64,000 bases of DNA, taken from positions 130,445,373 to 130,509,372 of the forward strand of contig OY987299.1 of assembly GCA_963920635.1 (NCBI GenBank). The letters are read 5' to 3'. Numbering within the stretch: the stretch's first letter is position 1; each line of letters starts with the position of its first letter. Under the pieces are notes generated by a model. That model saw nothing but the letters and a program-made list of their open reading frames with translations, searched no databases and was not told the DNA's origin. Shown in pieces: positions 12,546 to 24,857 of the stretch. The DNA is from Pseudeuparius sepicola (Eukaryota; Arthropoda; Insecta; Coleoptera; Anthribidae). Both the position numbers and the translations under genes were made by a program.

Positions 12546-13800
12546 TAATTTCAACCAGCGTTGTATAATTTTTTAATAAGATCGTGTAAAAATTGTTATT
12601 TTTAACAAATCTTTACGAATGATTCAGAACCTTGCAATTTTAAAAATATTCCAGTTCAAATTAATGATAACGTCGAAACTATTAAAACCTAAATACACGG
12701 TATCTTCGTTAGGAATTAATTTCGAATTATCAAAAGACACGAGGTGCGACAAACTGGAAAATCCTAACAGGCAGATATCCAAAAAAAGCGACGTTAATAA
12801 CTCGATATCAACATAATTAACGAAAAAAAATTGAAAAAAATGCACTGGGGTATCGGCTTCTCTTCGATAAGGAAATGTGCAAAAAAGAAACTCCAGATTA
12901 CCGACTATCGCCTTCATGTCCGTAACGAACTTATCAGCAATTAGTCGGCACCATAAATTATATATAAGTGCACTTTAAAAAGCCATAATAATTCATTTTT
13001 ACCCAAAACGGCTTATCGGCTCAATATGCGAAATAATTGACATATCGTCAAATATGAATGAGCGATATGGATACCTAAGCACATGGCAATGTTAAAAATG
13101 AGAAAAAAAAAACTGGGGTATGACAAAAGTTTATATATCTGTCCATTCACTGTTATCAAGTGTGTCTGATGAGATAAAAATAATTACTTCTTCATACTTT
13201 TCTCCGTGGGCTAAGGTTTTCATGATATTATTATTGAAAAATCAAAAAAAAAATGTCTACCTGAACTCTCGGCACTGGCGAGAGCAGGAGTTTCAATTTT
13301 TTATGTAAACTCACCCTTAGCTTGCAATACGCACCAAATGTCAGCGAGACACCTTCGCAGGGTTTTGCCACGGATATAAAAAGAATAATAATTATTTTAA
13401 CCTCTAGAACAACCTGTGCCAATATTACCATTGCATACCGGAATTTGTTCCGGAAAAGCCACATCGACACCTGCAACGCTGTTCTAAAGTTTCACATTTT
13501 TTTGAATGGTTAAATCCAAGGGTAAAATGCTAGATGCTTTTAAAACTTCTTAGTATTGGTATTGGTTTTATGGAAGACTATTTTTTTTTATTTTTTTAAA
13601 GTGAGTTAAATAAGAAATGGGAGATACTTGAGAGTTTCTGTATTCTCAGTAGTCGGATTTTTAGTATTCTACATCTTAGGTCTAAAAATATAACAAAATT
13701 GGCACAAACTGATTTTTTAGGGTTTTTAAGAAAAACACGGGATATATTTAAACATAAACGAACCTATACTCTATTCAAACTAAACGCAAGTGAAATATAA
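12546..13800. other. Intergenic, nothing recognised
   Basis: Frames at 12619-12816 and 12624-12917 overlap on opposite strands without domain signal. Around 13320-13510 is slightly GC-richer. No repeat match within the window was found. Confidence 0.35.
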
Positions 13801-13839
13801 ACACAAGTTGTTGCATGGCTAGAGCGTGATACGCACGTG

Positions 13840-14024
13840 ATCGGCTTGCTATTGGCCAGCCGGCAATAAAGTCTGGCCCGGCGGGCGAGTGCAGCGAGTC
13901 GGTGTTTCTTACAGAGGTGTATTGAGTTGCAAGTGGACCTTTATATTTTCCGATATAATTCTTTCGCTGTTTATTAATTGTTGGAGCTACGATTTGTGTT
14001 AATAGTAGAAATTTGCAGGTAAGT
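13840..14024 (+). promoter_or_regulatory. Possible promoter and non-coding first exon
   Basis: A locally GC-rich patch contains GCTATTGGCCAGCCGG (an inverted CCAAT box) and GGCCCGGCGGGCGAGTG. About 150 bp downstream is a strong splice donor, TTTGCAG/GTAAGTGAATG, with the GT at about 14021. The combination suggests the start of a transcription unit on the plus strand. I found no coding exon that clearly follows, so this stays tentative. Confidence 0.3.
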
Positions 14025-17000
14025 GAATGACTAGGTGTGCCATAAAAGTTTGTTTTTAAAGTTCTTAATACTGGGGCATATTATTTTAATATTTTATATT
14101 ATAAAATTCATTCATAGAGATCGTCCTCAATGCGGTCCTGCCTCGTATTAGCCCTCAGAATTGTTCACGTGCTTCCATCGTGTAAATGTTTACGCGCCAC
14201 TTGCATTTAGTTTGAATAGAGTGTATTATTTATCATCTGCTGTATCATAACTTCTTCAATTTTTCTGTTTTTCTGTCTGCTTTGTGTGGGTTTTGATACA
14301 TTTTTCCCTTAACTTTCAAGAATCATAGAAATTGTGATATGATTTTGGTATAAGTTTTTTTCTGCGTAGTTATTAAAGTACATTTAATTTTTTTTTTCAT
14401 CAATGCCTAATGTTTGAGAGTAAAGCAGTGGACGTTCCTGAATATATTCACTACTTTTAGACTTATTGCGGCGAGCAGTTGCGTTTTGTTCCAAACAAAG
14501 TCTGAGTGGTTCTTTGTAATATCCATAGATAATATTTAAACCAAACATCATCCTCCTCCTATGACAAATATTTTGTTTCTTTGATTTAGCTTATTTTTAA
14601 TGATATTCCATTAGGTACCCACTACTTAAATAAAGCAAAGTCATAAAATAGAATTTTCGTACCTATTTTGCCATTGCTGCTTTTCAGCAGTCAACCGACA
14701 GAATATAAAATAAGAAAAAACCTTTTAAATTAGGATGAAAGGTCAATAAACCACGATATAGAAAATTACGACAGTGCAAAAAACTTTTGAGATTAATATT
14801 AAATAATAAAAAATTATTACCCTATCCTTGTGCATTAGTGGCAGCATTATTCATTTTCACTATAAGATGTTTACCACAGAAGACCATTTTTGCGCTGTTT
14901 TAAAATTATTTACAATATCATAACCACAAAATCTTGTATAGTAATTCATCATTAATTGGAAATTTCGCATAAAATTCCGATGGAGACTATAGTAATTCAA
15001 CTATAATTTTCGTTGTACAACTCAAATCTTGATGAGATAATATAATTTCGTTTACTGTATTTTGTGTTGCCTACCTTCTGTTTTGAGACAATATACTGTT
15101 CCAGGGTAAAATTAGCCTTTACTTTGTGCCCTGGTTTTAGATACTACAGTTACAGCTTTTAGCTGGGCTACAGTCTTCTTTGAAATGGAAAGGGAAATAT
15201 TTTTTGGCCGTGTAATTCAAAATTGATGTTTACAATTCAGGCGACAACAAACACTTGGATTATTCATCGGACGCATTTTTAACAAAGTAAGAAGCCTGTC
15301 TGGTTATAAATTGTCCGAGTCAAACAAGAAGTAATTGTATGCAAAATTTAAGTGTTGACTCAGGTGACAAGGTGAAGCACAAGGATAATGAGCTATGTAT
15401 AACCTGAACCAACCTATACAGGGTGAGTCGGTTTTTCGTAGCAGGATTTTAACCTTGGATAGAAAGTGACATTTTAAAACTAAATCAAACCAATGCTCGC
15501 CTTGTTAATCCACATAAATATCTTGTTAATTTTTGATGGCAGCGCGGACTTTATCTAAACAATCCGACACAGCAGCGGCCTGTTGCTATGCGAAATTGCG
15601 GCCTGTTTCGTCAACGCCGAGAGTTTTTCCAACCATGAACGCCCAACGGTATCTAATTGTGCTAAAACAGATAGCTAAAAACGCACAATGGCCAATTTTG
15701 TCAATATTGTGCCAGCCGTTTTTTTCAAATGGCTCGAGATAAGGTACCATTATACGGTTGCGACTTCCAAAAAGAGTTATTTCATCAGCAGGAGCCGTCA
15801 CAAACAAACCAGAAGATTAGAAGTAAAAATGTCGACAAACAGAACCTGTGGAAATGTGGAAACGGACATTGGATACGTCAAACACTGACTCTTTGCTCTA
15901 GAAATTTAAGATTACTCTGAACATTATATAATTGTTAGTCGTCAAAGGATGGTAATAGTATATTGCATTACGAGTCTGGAAATAAAGATTTTTCCGTGCG
16001 CGCGTGACAAATTCCCGTGTGAGGCGCAGCCGAACACGGGAAGTCATGCAAGCATCAAGCATGCAAGCATCAAATATTGAAACACTTACGAATTAAAATA
16101 CAAAATAGGTATATGTTAAATATCAGAGAGCATATAGAGTTTCTTAAATTTAGTTTACTTTGCTGTATATTTCTATATTTTTATTCAGCGCACGGAAAGT
16201 TTTTCCATGCGCTGTTTCCGTGCGCTAGCCCGAAAAACCCCATCTTTCATTATTGCTAAAACAGATGAAAATAAGGTGTTTTCAAAGAAGTATAATAAAA
16301 AATTTGAAATGAAATATACTATATCGTTAGATAAGCGAAATAGATATCCTAGTTGTTGCCCTAGCAACTACTTGACCACCCCCCTTACACCAAATTGGAT
16401 TGGGTTCGATTCTTTGTATTGGAACTTCAGGACACCAAACTTGGTATTTCCAGCTCTGTATGTATAATGGAAGGCCGATCTTACAAAGTCTAAAGTGGAA
16501 ATAAATGTTAATTCTGAAGGCCCGTGTTTATATTTATGCATGTCCGAATGGTTAAGCTGGATCAAAGCGTCAACGAGTTTATACATAATCCCTTTAATCG
16601 ATTCACTTGGATATATATCTTCAAGACAAACCTGTTGGTAGATTACCATCTACTTACGGTGTTTCCTGTTTGTGCCTATCGATAAATATTTAACGGCTAT
16701 TTCAATATTTCCGAATGGGTTCTCAAAATTAGAGTTCTTGAGATATATAAATAACCCGGTTAGCTATTGAAAGTAGAAAATATAAGCGTCTATGACACAC
16801 CGGTATTTTCCCTTGCTCAAAGTCAGTAATTATAAAACAGCCCAATGGTCCTTCTAATTAAAAACGCAAGTATCAGTCATGCAAACCATAAAACCATAAG
16901 CAACGCTGCACGCCACATCAAGTTATATAGGTGGGTATATTGAAAATAATTAAAATATTTCAATTTTTAGCTCCAAACCTTTTATTATTATCGCCTTCAG

Positions 17001-17750
17001 TTGATTGCAATATATACGATTATTGCCTGCAAAAATTACGCTTGTATGAAGTACCCTCGAGCCAGGCTGTTGACCCAGTTTTACTTTATCTGCGATGACG
17101 CTGAATCAACAAGATTAACATTTCGCGAGATAGCCCGAAAAAAATCCATAAAATGCTCATTCTTTTTGTGCGTCGATTAATAATTCTACATGTGGTGCGA
17201 ATAATAATGGAATTTCAACCTTTCACTCACTGATTACGCTTTGTACAATACTTGAATGCCCTAAATCGGTTTAAAATGTTCTAAAATGGCGAAATCCGAA
17301 GTTTTAAAACAACTTTCTGGTGTCCGTACGGATAACTTTCGAAAACATTGAGATATCGACTTAAACTTTGGTAGGTACCCGTATACGTCCCACCTACAAT
17401 GATAATACGATTTAAAAAAATCTGATGTGGAAGAAGTTATTCAATTGGCAGCAATTTTTATTATTATGTGAGGAGAGTCTTATTATAGTAATATGGAGTT
17501 TTTTGAGGTAGATATATTATGCCGGTCAAGGTCAAGGATAAATGGTGGTTACTGCTCGGGTTATTGTATACAGTCTGCATCATTAGTGTAATGAATTTGA
17601 GACAGCTTGCATTGTGAAAAAATTTAAAAATAGAAATGCTATTAAGCTCATTCTCACAGCAATAAATTAAACTTATATTAGCTTAGAAGAGAATTCGTTT
17701 ACAAGATACATATCGTCAAATTATAATGATTATTAATAGACAAAATTACT
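14025..17750. other. Intergenic with small hairpins and one element end
   Basis: TACAGGGTGAGTCGG at 15417 looks like a mariner-type end without a visible partner. Perfect hairpins lie at 16013-16041 (CCCGTGT/ACACGGG) and about 16187-16234 (AGCGCACGGAAA with its complement). Opposite-strand frames at 15533-15890 and 16368-16649 (93 aa, minus) have no domain I recognise. Confidence 0.4.
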
Positions 17751-19040
17751 TTTGCATCAAGTGCATAAATGTTTCCGTGATTTTAATCAAAGGACGCATT
17801 TTTATACACCGGGTGGACCAAAAAATTTTGGTATGTTTTCTTTTGGCCATACATTTTTTGTTTGTCGACCGATTTTAAAAAACGAGGTATCGTTGTTTGT
17901 AGAAAAGAACGGGCTATTGATACAAAACTTCAAAATGGTCGATTTTTTAAATTCCAATATGGCGGCGACGGCGACGTTTAAATGTAGTCTCTTGTGTTGT
18001 AGTACCGAAACCGCCTATTGTTCTTCTGCCCATATATTTTTTTTATTTACTAACCGATTTCGATCATATTTTTACAAGCTTTCATTTAACTGGCCCTGTA
18101 TGTATGTATGTGTGGGTTGAATCTTGCAAGCTGAATTAGAACCACTTCTTGACATCCGATTGAGCTGAAACTTTGCATACACCTTTAGTTTCTAAGATGG
18201 CGGATTACCTATTTCTGCACAACCTACTTGACATGGGTATCAAATGAAAGGGTTTGACGAGTACAAAATAATAAGGTAAGTGACGACATACGAAATCCAA
18301 TATAGCGGATGCCCAAGATGGCGGACTAAATTTCTTTACCAGCCTCCTCATATGGGAATCAAATAGGTACTAAAATAGGTAAAAAAAACTTTTTTAAAAA
18401 CAAGATTTTATTTATGCCATGTACTAAAATGAATAAAATAATAAAACAAAAGAAAAAAACCCTTTTTAAAAACAAGCTTTTTAAGCCATGTACTAAAACG
18501 AATAAAATAAAATAAGTCTAGGTTTTCCGACAAGTTTTTGTAATTTTATAGAATTTTAAAGAAAATAAATACTTGGGCAAGTAGGTACTTACTTGCTTAT
18601 CAACCAATTACTGTCCAATAAAATTAATTGTTATACCTACTTTTATGAACATTTCACGCAACAAGCTTTTTGATTCACAAAACATGTCGCAATTTGTCAT
18701 TGAATTGAAACCTAGACTTATTTTATTTTATTCGTTTTAGTTCATGGCTTAAAAAGCTTGTTTTTAATAAGGACTTTTTTTTATTCACTAACGTTGCATC
18801 GTTGTTCGAAGAAAGGCTGGACTATTGCCAAATATTTGAAAATGTCTGATTTTCTGAATTCTAAGATGGCGGCCATACTTGAAAATTATCCCGTCCTTTT
18901 TTTAGACCAAAATGTTGTAATAACGAATAAATCAATAAAATGGGTGTGCTACGTTTTTAAAAATCAGTTAGTAAATAAAAAAAAATACGGACAAAAGAAA
19001 GAAGGCAGTTTCAATATCAACGATGGAAACGAAGTTTTTT
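17751..19040. repeat. ATGGCGG-rich dispersed repeat, composite copy 2
   Basis: The left part carries TTCCAATATGGCGGCGAC, GAATCTTGCAAGCTGAATTA, GAGCTGAAACTTTGCATACA and two further ATGGCGGA words up to about 18340. The right part (about 18780-19030) repeats GATTTTCTGAATTCTAAGAT then GGCGGCC, and ends in sequence inverted relative to 18000-18070. A MITE (18466-18767) sits between them. The arrangement looks like several insertions and an internal inversion. Confidence 0.6.
18466..18767. mobile_element. MITE/foldback, AAAACAAGCTT family
   Basis: AAAACAAGCTTTTTAAGCCA on the left mirrors TGGCTTAAAAAGCTTGTTTT on the right, and the next blocks (ACTAAAACGAATAAAAT, TAGGTTTT) also mirror. Relatives are at 32065-32335, 47030-47379 and, more loosely, 54216-54544. 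All sit next to ATGGCGG-type repeats. Confidence 0.75.
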
Positions 19041-19511
19041 TGCTCTACCTCCGATGAACCTACTGATGGACCGCATTGGTCTTAAAATGTAGATGAAGGT
19101 ACATTGTAATCTGTTGATAAACCATAGAATATGCCATTCTTCGAGAAAGATAAAGATAAAACAGGGTAGGTGAGGGTAGGAGGGGATTATACTATAGAAA
19201 TGGGCACATTTCACGTTTTTTTCGGATAAGCTCAGATGATAGCTTTGACTAAAATATACTTATGGATTTTTTTTTTTTCAAATTTTTTTGAAGGCCCGTT
19301 TGGCCGAAAAAAAAAATAAAAATGTCCACGGAGTGAGTATAGGTACTTTTTGTAGGTCCGGCAACGCCGCAAAACGGTCAGGTTCAAATTTAAACAGCCC
19401 GCCCACCTTTCTGTCAAATCACAGCTGTGACCTATTTATTGCGTTGGTTTGTTTTTGTTGGTTATTCGTTTGGCTAGCCATCGTTTACGTTTTGTTGTGA
19501 GTTACTGCTTA

Positions 19512-20375
19512 TAGACCTGGAGATAGTGACGGATTTTTGGACGTGATTTTACTCAGTCTGCCTTGCAAAGGGCATTATGTGGCACATATTCTCACAATAA
19601 TAAGGTATGAATCAGAGAGTCATCCTGGGTTCTTCATGTGAAAAACTGAGTTTTCAATTATTCGAAAAATATGCGTTTCGATATGATTTTATACAGGCTG
19701 CCATGTGTTTTATATTGAACTTCAAAATAAAAAATTCCTCGGAAAAAATAGGCATACCGTTAGGGTGGGTCCAAAGGGCTATTATTGCCACGTGATCTTG
19801 TATTTTAATAATTAATTTTTCCACGATTCTGAACAGGCTGCCAATGAGAAGTATGCAAGTTCTTATTATGAAAATGCTGAAAAAAAGATGGCATACCTTT
19901 CGCGCATGTCCAAGTACTGTTTAAATTTAATGTTATTTAATCATTTAAATGAGTTATTCGATGTAAAGTGTACTTGGACATGGGCAAACGGTATGCCATC
20001 TTTTTTTCAGCATTTTCATAATAAGAACTTGCATACTTCTCATTGGCAGCCTGTTCAGAAACGTGGAAAAATTAATTATTAAAATACAAAATCACGTGGC
20101 AATAGTAGCCCTTTGGACCCACCCTAACGGTATGCCTATTTTTTCCGAGGAATTTTTTATTTTGAACTTCATTATAAAACACATGACAGCCTGTATAAAA
20201 TCATATCAAAGCGCATATTTTTCGAATAATTGAAAACTCAGTTTTTCACATGAAGAACCCAGGATGACTCTCTGATTCATACCTTATTATTGTGAGAATA
20301 TGTGTCACATAATGCCCTTTGAAAGGCAGACTGAGTAAAATCACGTCCAAAAATCTGTCACTATCTCCCGGTCCA
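19512..20375. mobile_element. Foldback element, TAGACC family, copy 2
   Basis: An almost complete palindrome of 864 bp. TAGACCTGGAGATAGTGAC on the left mirrors GTCACTATCTCCCGGTCCA on the right, and the arms pair inward to a centre near 19948. End motifs (TAGACC, then AGTGACRGATTT, then ACTCA) match the 7621-8810 element. The right end has TCCA where TCTA is expected. No coding sequence. Confidence 0.85.
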
Positions 20376-21112
20376 TTAATATAATAGTGTTCAGCATGGA
20401 AGACGGCTTTGTTAAAGCATTGTTTAGTTTTCATAATGAAAAATGAAAAAACTCTCAACACAAAGAACAAATCACCAACTATCGATGAGGTTAACTCCGA
20501 CGACGTAAGACGTAAACAATCGAAATGACAGTGGTGCCATGTTGCCGGCTATTTTGTCGTCTACCTGGGAGGGTTTATTACTTTAAAATGTCCTATTTAA
20601 ATTGCATCATAAAACTATAATTAAACTACAATCTGGTTATAATGGTGTCCCATATAATTAATAGACCCCAGTTGTATACCTTTTATTAATAATAAGTGTT
20701 AAAAAACAAGTAAATCTATTAAATTTTTTAGCCCGAACTTACGAATCTGATTGGTAAAGGGTCCAGCTGCTGACCTCGGCAGGACCCCGATTTTCAAATT
20801 TCAATTCTAATTTTTGGCCTAGTTAAAGATAATAAAAACAAACGGGTGGACTTTTTGGGACTTTGAAGACATAATACATAAAGTAAACGCAAAGAAAACA
20901 AAAATTTTTTTTTATGAAATGAACCCATTACAGACCATAGGTTTCTAGAGACTTGGACCTATAGAGTTTGGTTACCTACAACTGGAAATTAGTGAACATA
21001 CATACTGTCACCTCCTGCTTCCGTTTCTATCAGATCAACTGCGTTCCGCGCGACGATCGCGGAAACACGTAGAAGAATGGCCGGCCACCACTGACCCGCT
21101 TCCTGCCGCTCA
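20376..21112. other. Intergenic, nothing recognised
   Basis: Contains TCGACGACGTAAGACGTAAAC-like mixed sequence at 20490 and a GC-richer patch from 21010. No gene seen. Confidence 0.35.
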
Positions 21113-21930
21113 GCACAGATAACGTAACCTAGATTGGCAGATCCTTTGTTCTCCGAATTCGGATTCGCCTCAGAGTCACCTATTAGAAAATATTCCAAAA
21201 CCCTACTTTATAGTCTCAAAAGCTGTCTGGGGCAGTCAAGAAGTGCAATAAATCCATTCCCTCTGCCGGTGGCCCCTCCTCTCTCAAAATGGAAGCCTCA
21301 TAGGCAATTCTACCAGGGGCGCTCATTATGAGAGTATTGTGTAAAAAAATACTGCGAACCCGCACAGGCGATTTTGTATTTATGAATAGGTAGAGGTAGG
21401 TAGGTACAGAAAAAAAATAATAATAAGGCAGACAGCGTTGCAGTTCTATAACAACCACTATAAGTTATCACAACTAGGAAATTTCTTGAACTCTAGTGTG
21501 GAAGTACCTATTTAGGTTACACATTTATGTGGTAGGTGGTAGGAGTGTTATTTTAACGTTTTATAAATGAATGCGAGGGAAGGACAATGTAGGATTATAT
21601 AATATAAGTTATAATGACCATTTTTCTCCTTTGGATAATATACAATGTGACAAAAAATAAGGTCTGTATAAAAGGGAATTTTTTGCAGAACTATTTAAAA
21701 TTTGACTTTGCCAGCAGTTTGTGCTTGTACAAGGATAAAAATTACGTTCGCAAAAGTGGTCTCGTCGTCACGTGGTAACTGTCAAATTTGACATTTGACA
21801 AGAAAAAAACGTCAGTTATTTATCGAAATATCGAAACGACATAAAAAATTCCTATATTCTATATTATGCTTTTGCAGTTTGAAATAGCGCAAAGGAATTC
21901 TGGATGTAAAGTTTCATTAAGAAGAACATA

Positions 21931-22651
21931 CAGCGTGTCCCGCTCTGATGTCCGGAAAAGAGAAAAGTTTTTTATTGATGGGGTTTATGACAAGAACTCA
22001 CTATTTAGAATTTAGAAAAATGTTGTTAGTCACCAAGAGTAAAGTAGAGAGTACCGTTGTTTTTGACGATATCGAAAAATACTATCAGGGACGTCATTTA
22101 GAATCCATAAGGTGTAAAAATGTTGAGGTTTCAGCAATTTATGTTTATTTTTTTAACAAGTCGGGCAGCTAATTTAACTGTGCCACTTTATTTGATATTT
22201 GCAGCATTTGTACAATAATCAATTTCTTTAATATTATTACGTCAATTTATTGCCAACAATATGGATAATTTCATGAACAAAGAATAATGTTATTTAAATG
22301 TACAAAAATAAATTTCAATTTCTATTATACAGGCAAGAATCAGGCCTTGTTAAAAAAATCATCATAAAATGCTGAAAACCCGAATTTTTAACCACCTGTG
22401 AATTCTAAATTACATCCCTGATAATATTTTTCGATATTGTCAAAAACAACGGTACTACTTTATTATTGGTGACTAACAATATTTTTCTAACTTTTTCGAA
22501 ATACTGAACACCTTGTATAAAAAATCAAAAATATTTTAACAGTTTTGTACTTTTTGGAACAAGCAGGAGTTTTTATAAAGAGTGACTTTTTGTCGTAAAC
22601 CCACGAATAAAAAACTTTTCTCTCTTCCGGACATCAGAGCAGGAGACGCTG
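21931..22651. mobile_element. 721-bp mariner-type foldback MITE, TA duplication
   Basis: CAGCGTGTCCCGCTCTGATG on the left pairs with its slightly diverged complement on the right, and TA lies on both sides (21929-21930 and 22652-22653). Further pairs include TCCGGAAAAGAGAAAAG and GTACCGTTGTTTTTGACGAT. No coding content. It is nested in the 21113-23406 element, so it is the younger of the two. Confidence 0.8.
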
Positions 22652-22761
22652 TATGTTGATCTATAGGGTACATCTTTGCCCGGGGACACACTGTATTTCA
22701 CAACTTACAAATTGTGAGGTAGCGTAAAGATAACGCACCCTCTAATTATGCTACTACCTAT

Positions 22762-23001
22762 TTAAAAAAATTGATAGTTTATCCGCCATTTAAGTAAATA
22801 ACAATAGTGCGAAATATGCTTATTATACCTGATCTTACAATCCACTCTCTCGATAGGTATTGTTTCGTTCGGGGGGAATCTATGCATGACAGCATGGCCT
22901 GCAATATTCTTGCAATTCATAAAAACACACTTGTTACCCTTTCTTCTTTTCTTCGGTTTCCTTTGATTAGATTCCTGGCACTCTATATTACCATTATTCA
23001 A
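22762..23001 (-). pseudogene. THAP zinc-finger N-terminal fragment
   Basis: The 79-aa frame has a basic lead (KPKKRRKGNK), then CVFMNC and HRFPPN. This matches the first half of a THAP domain: C-x4-C, then the H-R-F-P turn. THAP domains are DNA-binding zinc fingers in P-element transposases and related host proteins. The second half (W, then C-x2-H) is absent. The frame runs into unrelated sequence after ETIPIERV, near possible splice or deletion points. Its place about 400 bp inside a TIR suggests it was the first exon of a transposase. Confidence 0.6.
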
Positions 23002-23893
23002 ACCAAACTACGATTCGCTTCACCAGAATAACAATATAGGTAGGTACCTACACTTCCGATTCCGAAAGAGCAGAGATCGAATGAATAATACTATTTAGCC
23101 CCTAGCAATATTTGTAAATGGGGAGAAGTAGACGTAGGATTATACCAGAGAACACCCTTCCTTGTTCTCTGATTATACTCAGTTTTATTGCATGTCATAA
23201 AATACCCACCTCGTATTAAATACAAAGAAACCGGAATTATTTTAATATTCTGCCCGGACTAGCGTGTTCGGTTGCTATGACAACATCCGTATCGATCGGG
23301 GGGCGGAGACCTTTTCGGCGTAAACAAGAATCACCCAGAATTTTTATATTTTGGCGGTGATTGAAGGAACAACCCGCCCTGCCAATCTAGGTTACGTTAT
23401 CTGTGCGCTCAACAATTCGGCGCGTTCGGCTCTCGCGACTCCGAGCGGCTTAATTGGATTAGGAGCGATTTTCAAAAAGCGGAACGGCGCCGTTGCGCCG
23501 TTTCACTTTTACTCTTCGTTTTTTTCTTTCTTGTCTCGGATCTGGTGGCGGCCAACCGACCCGGCGGGCCGGCAATTAAAAAGAAATTATAAAGCGCCTA
23601 GTAGTGATGTAGTGATGTAAAAATTTCTTGTTCTTGTCTTGCTCTTTCTTGTTCTTGTCTTGTTCTTGCTGCAAGAACAAGACAAGAAGTAGTGGAGCAA
23701 GAAGCAAGACAAGAGTAGCTCCAGCAAGAAGACAATATTTTTGTCAAGAAATTTGCAAGAAACAAGATTTCTTGCTTTCTACCGATGGCAAGTAAATGAG
23801 ACAAATAAACAAGGGAAACGTGATTTATTTAAATCATATTAATAATAAACAAAGTAGGTAATTCTTTTATACAAAAGAAAACTGAAACTACAG

Positions 23894-24022
23894 TTTGTTC
23901 AGCGAATGTTCGACCCTACGTCACAACTCCCGTCCTTGTCTTACTCATGGATATCGGTCGTATATTCACGAGTTAGACAAGGACGAGAGTTGTGACGTAG
24001 GGCCGAACATTCGCTGAACAAA
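23894..24022. mobile_element. 129-bp palindromic insert in the hAT relic
   Basis: TTTGTTCAGCGAATGTTCG on the left mirrors CGAACATTCGCTGAACAAA on the right. The arms are about 52 nt and include CCTACGTCACAACTC. They surround a short centre with ATGGATATCGG. This is likely a tiny MITE. Confidence 0.75.
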
Positions 24023-24110
24023 TTATAGGTACCAAGGTAGGTACCTACTTAAATCTTAAACGTGAACATGACATTACTGACATTACTAGTAACTAGTTAT
24101 CTGTATTTCT

Positions 24111-24281
24111 TACACTGTCCCATGAATTTAGACAGAGAAGGCATGATTCAGAATTTAGCCTATTTCGGTGTTTTCTTATAACCAATGATGCCTTCGAAAA
24201 AAGTCTTTCGGCAGGAACTGACGTTGCCATAGTACTTAGAATATCCCTGGCCATTTTAGATAAAATAGGGTGGCTCGCTCG
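24111..24281 (-). pseudogene. hAT transposase C-terminal dimerisation domain, remnant
   Basis: Within the 108-aa frame (24093-24419, minus) residues about 48-102 read LSKMARDILSTMATSVPAER, then LFSKASLVIRKHRNRLNS. This is the hATC motif of hAT transposases (A-T-S-V-P-x-E-R-x-F-S, then R-x-x-L). The N-terminal part of the frame comes from subterminal repeat sequence. The BED finger and the catalytic region are missing, and the frame breaks after LNSWDS. It is a non-functional internal-deletion relic. Confidence 0.85.
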
Positions 24282-24857
24282 GCGCCGGCGAGCGCGCAGA
24301 AGGCGTAAAATAAAGGGAATCCCCGAAAAAGAGTTGGGGAATCCCCTAAAAAGCAAGAACAAGAAGTAAGCAAGAGTCTTGCTAGCAAGACAAGAAATAA
24401 CTGTGCAAGAAATTTGCAAGACAAGAAGTAGTTTTACATCTTGCCTTGCTTAGCAAGACAAGACAAGAACTTGCCGAGCAAGACAAGAAATCTTGTTTTT
24501 TACATCACTAGTCGTATGGCCGCAGGTGCGAAGACGAGAGGTGCAGCTTATCGAGATGAGAAAATCAGAATTTAGAAATGAGAACAACAAGACATCCTTG
24601 CCGATTTTTTGTTTTATTTTTCTTTATACAACACTCGCATTTAAAAAAGCTCGGCAGGTCATGATCATTTGACATATTCTACTCAGTATCACAGGGCAGT
24701 AAGTTTCTATAGGACAAAGCCGAGGACAAAGCTTTCTCGGTAAACCAGTTTGTGTTAATTTTGCTTACTTTTTATTAACATAAGGGCGTCTCGTAGTAAA
24801 AATTTTAATTTTGGTATATAATATATTAGTTGATATCGACAGTAAGTGATTTTATAA

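Larger units (their letters stand above)
21113..23406. mobile_element. 2.3-kb DNA transposon with 28-nt perfect TIRs, THAP remnant inside
   Basis: GCACAGATAACGTAACCTAG plus eight more bases (21113-21140) is repeated as an exact 28-nt reverse complement at 23379-23406. GCTCA directly abuts both outer ends and could be a 5-bp target duplication. Inside are a mariner-type MITE (21931-22651) and, about 400 bp in from the right end, a THAP-domain fragment on the minus strand. TIR, leader, then THAP exon is the layout of P-like elements, but those usually make 8-bp duplications, so the superfamily is open. The transposase body appears deleted. Confidence 0.6.
23602..24510. mobile_element. hAT-type element relic
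   Basis: The ends are TAGTGATGTAAAAA (23610, with a second TAGTGATG just before it) and TTTTTTACATCACTA (to 24510), typical of hAT TIRs. Both flanking 150-bp zones are packed with CAAGACAAGAA/TTCTTGTCTTG words (23619-23780 and 24347-24500), like the subterminal repeats that hAT transposases bind. Between them lie a remnant of the hAT C-terminal dimerisation domain (minus strand) and a nested palindrome. I could not find a matching 8-bp duplication. Confidence 0.8.

Noticed and set aside
13120..13180. Hammerhead core at CTGATGAG near 13167
   Set aside because: No GAAA with a matching stem II follows at a usable distance.
15533..15920. Overlapping frames near a TACAGGGTGAG end, thought to be a transposase N-terminus
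   Set aside because: Translations on both strands showed no DDE or helix-turn-helix motif I could defend.
16368..16649. 93-aa minus-strand frame of normal-looking composition
   Set aside because: I could not match it to any family, and no second exon or start context supports it.
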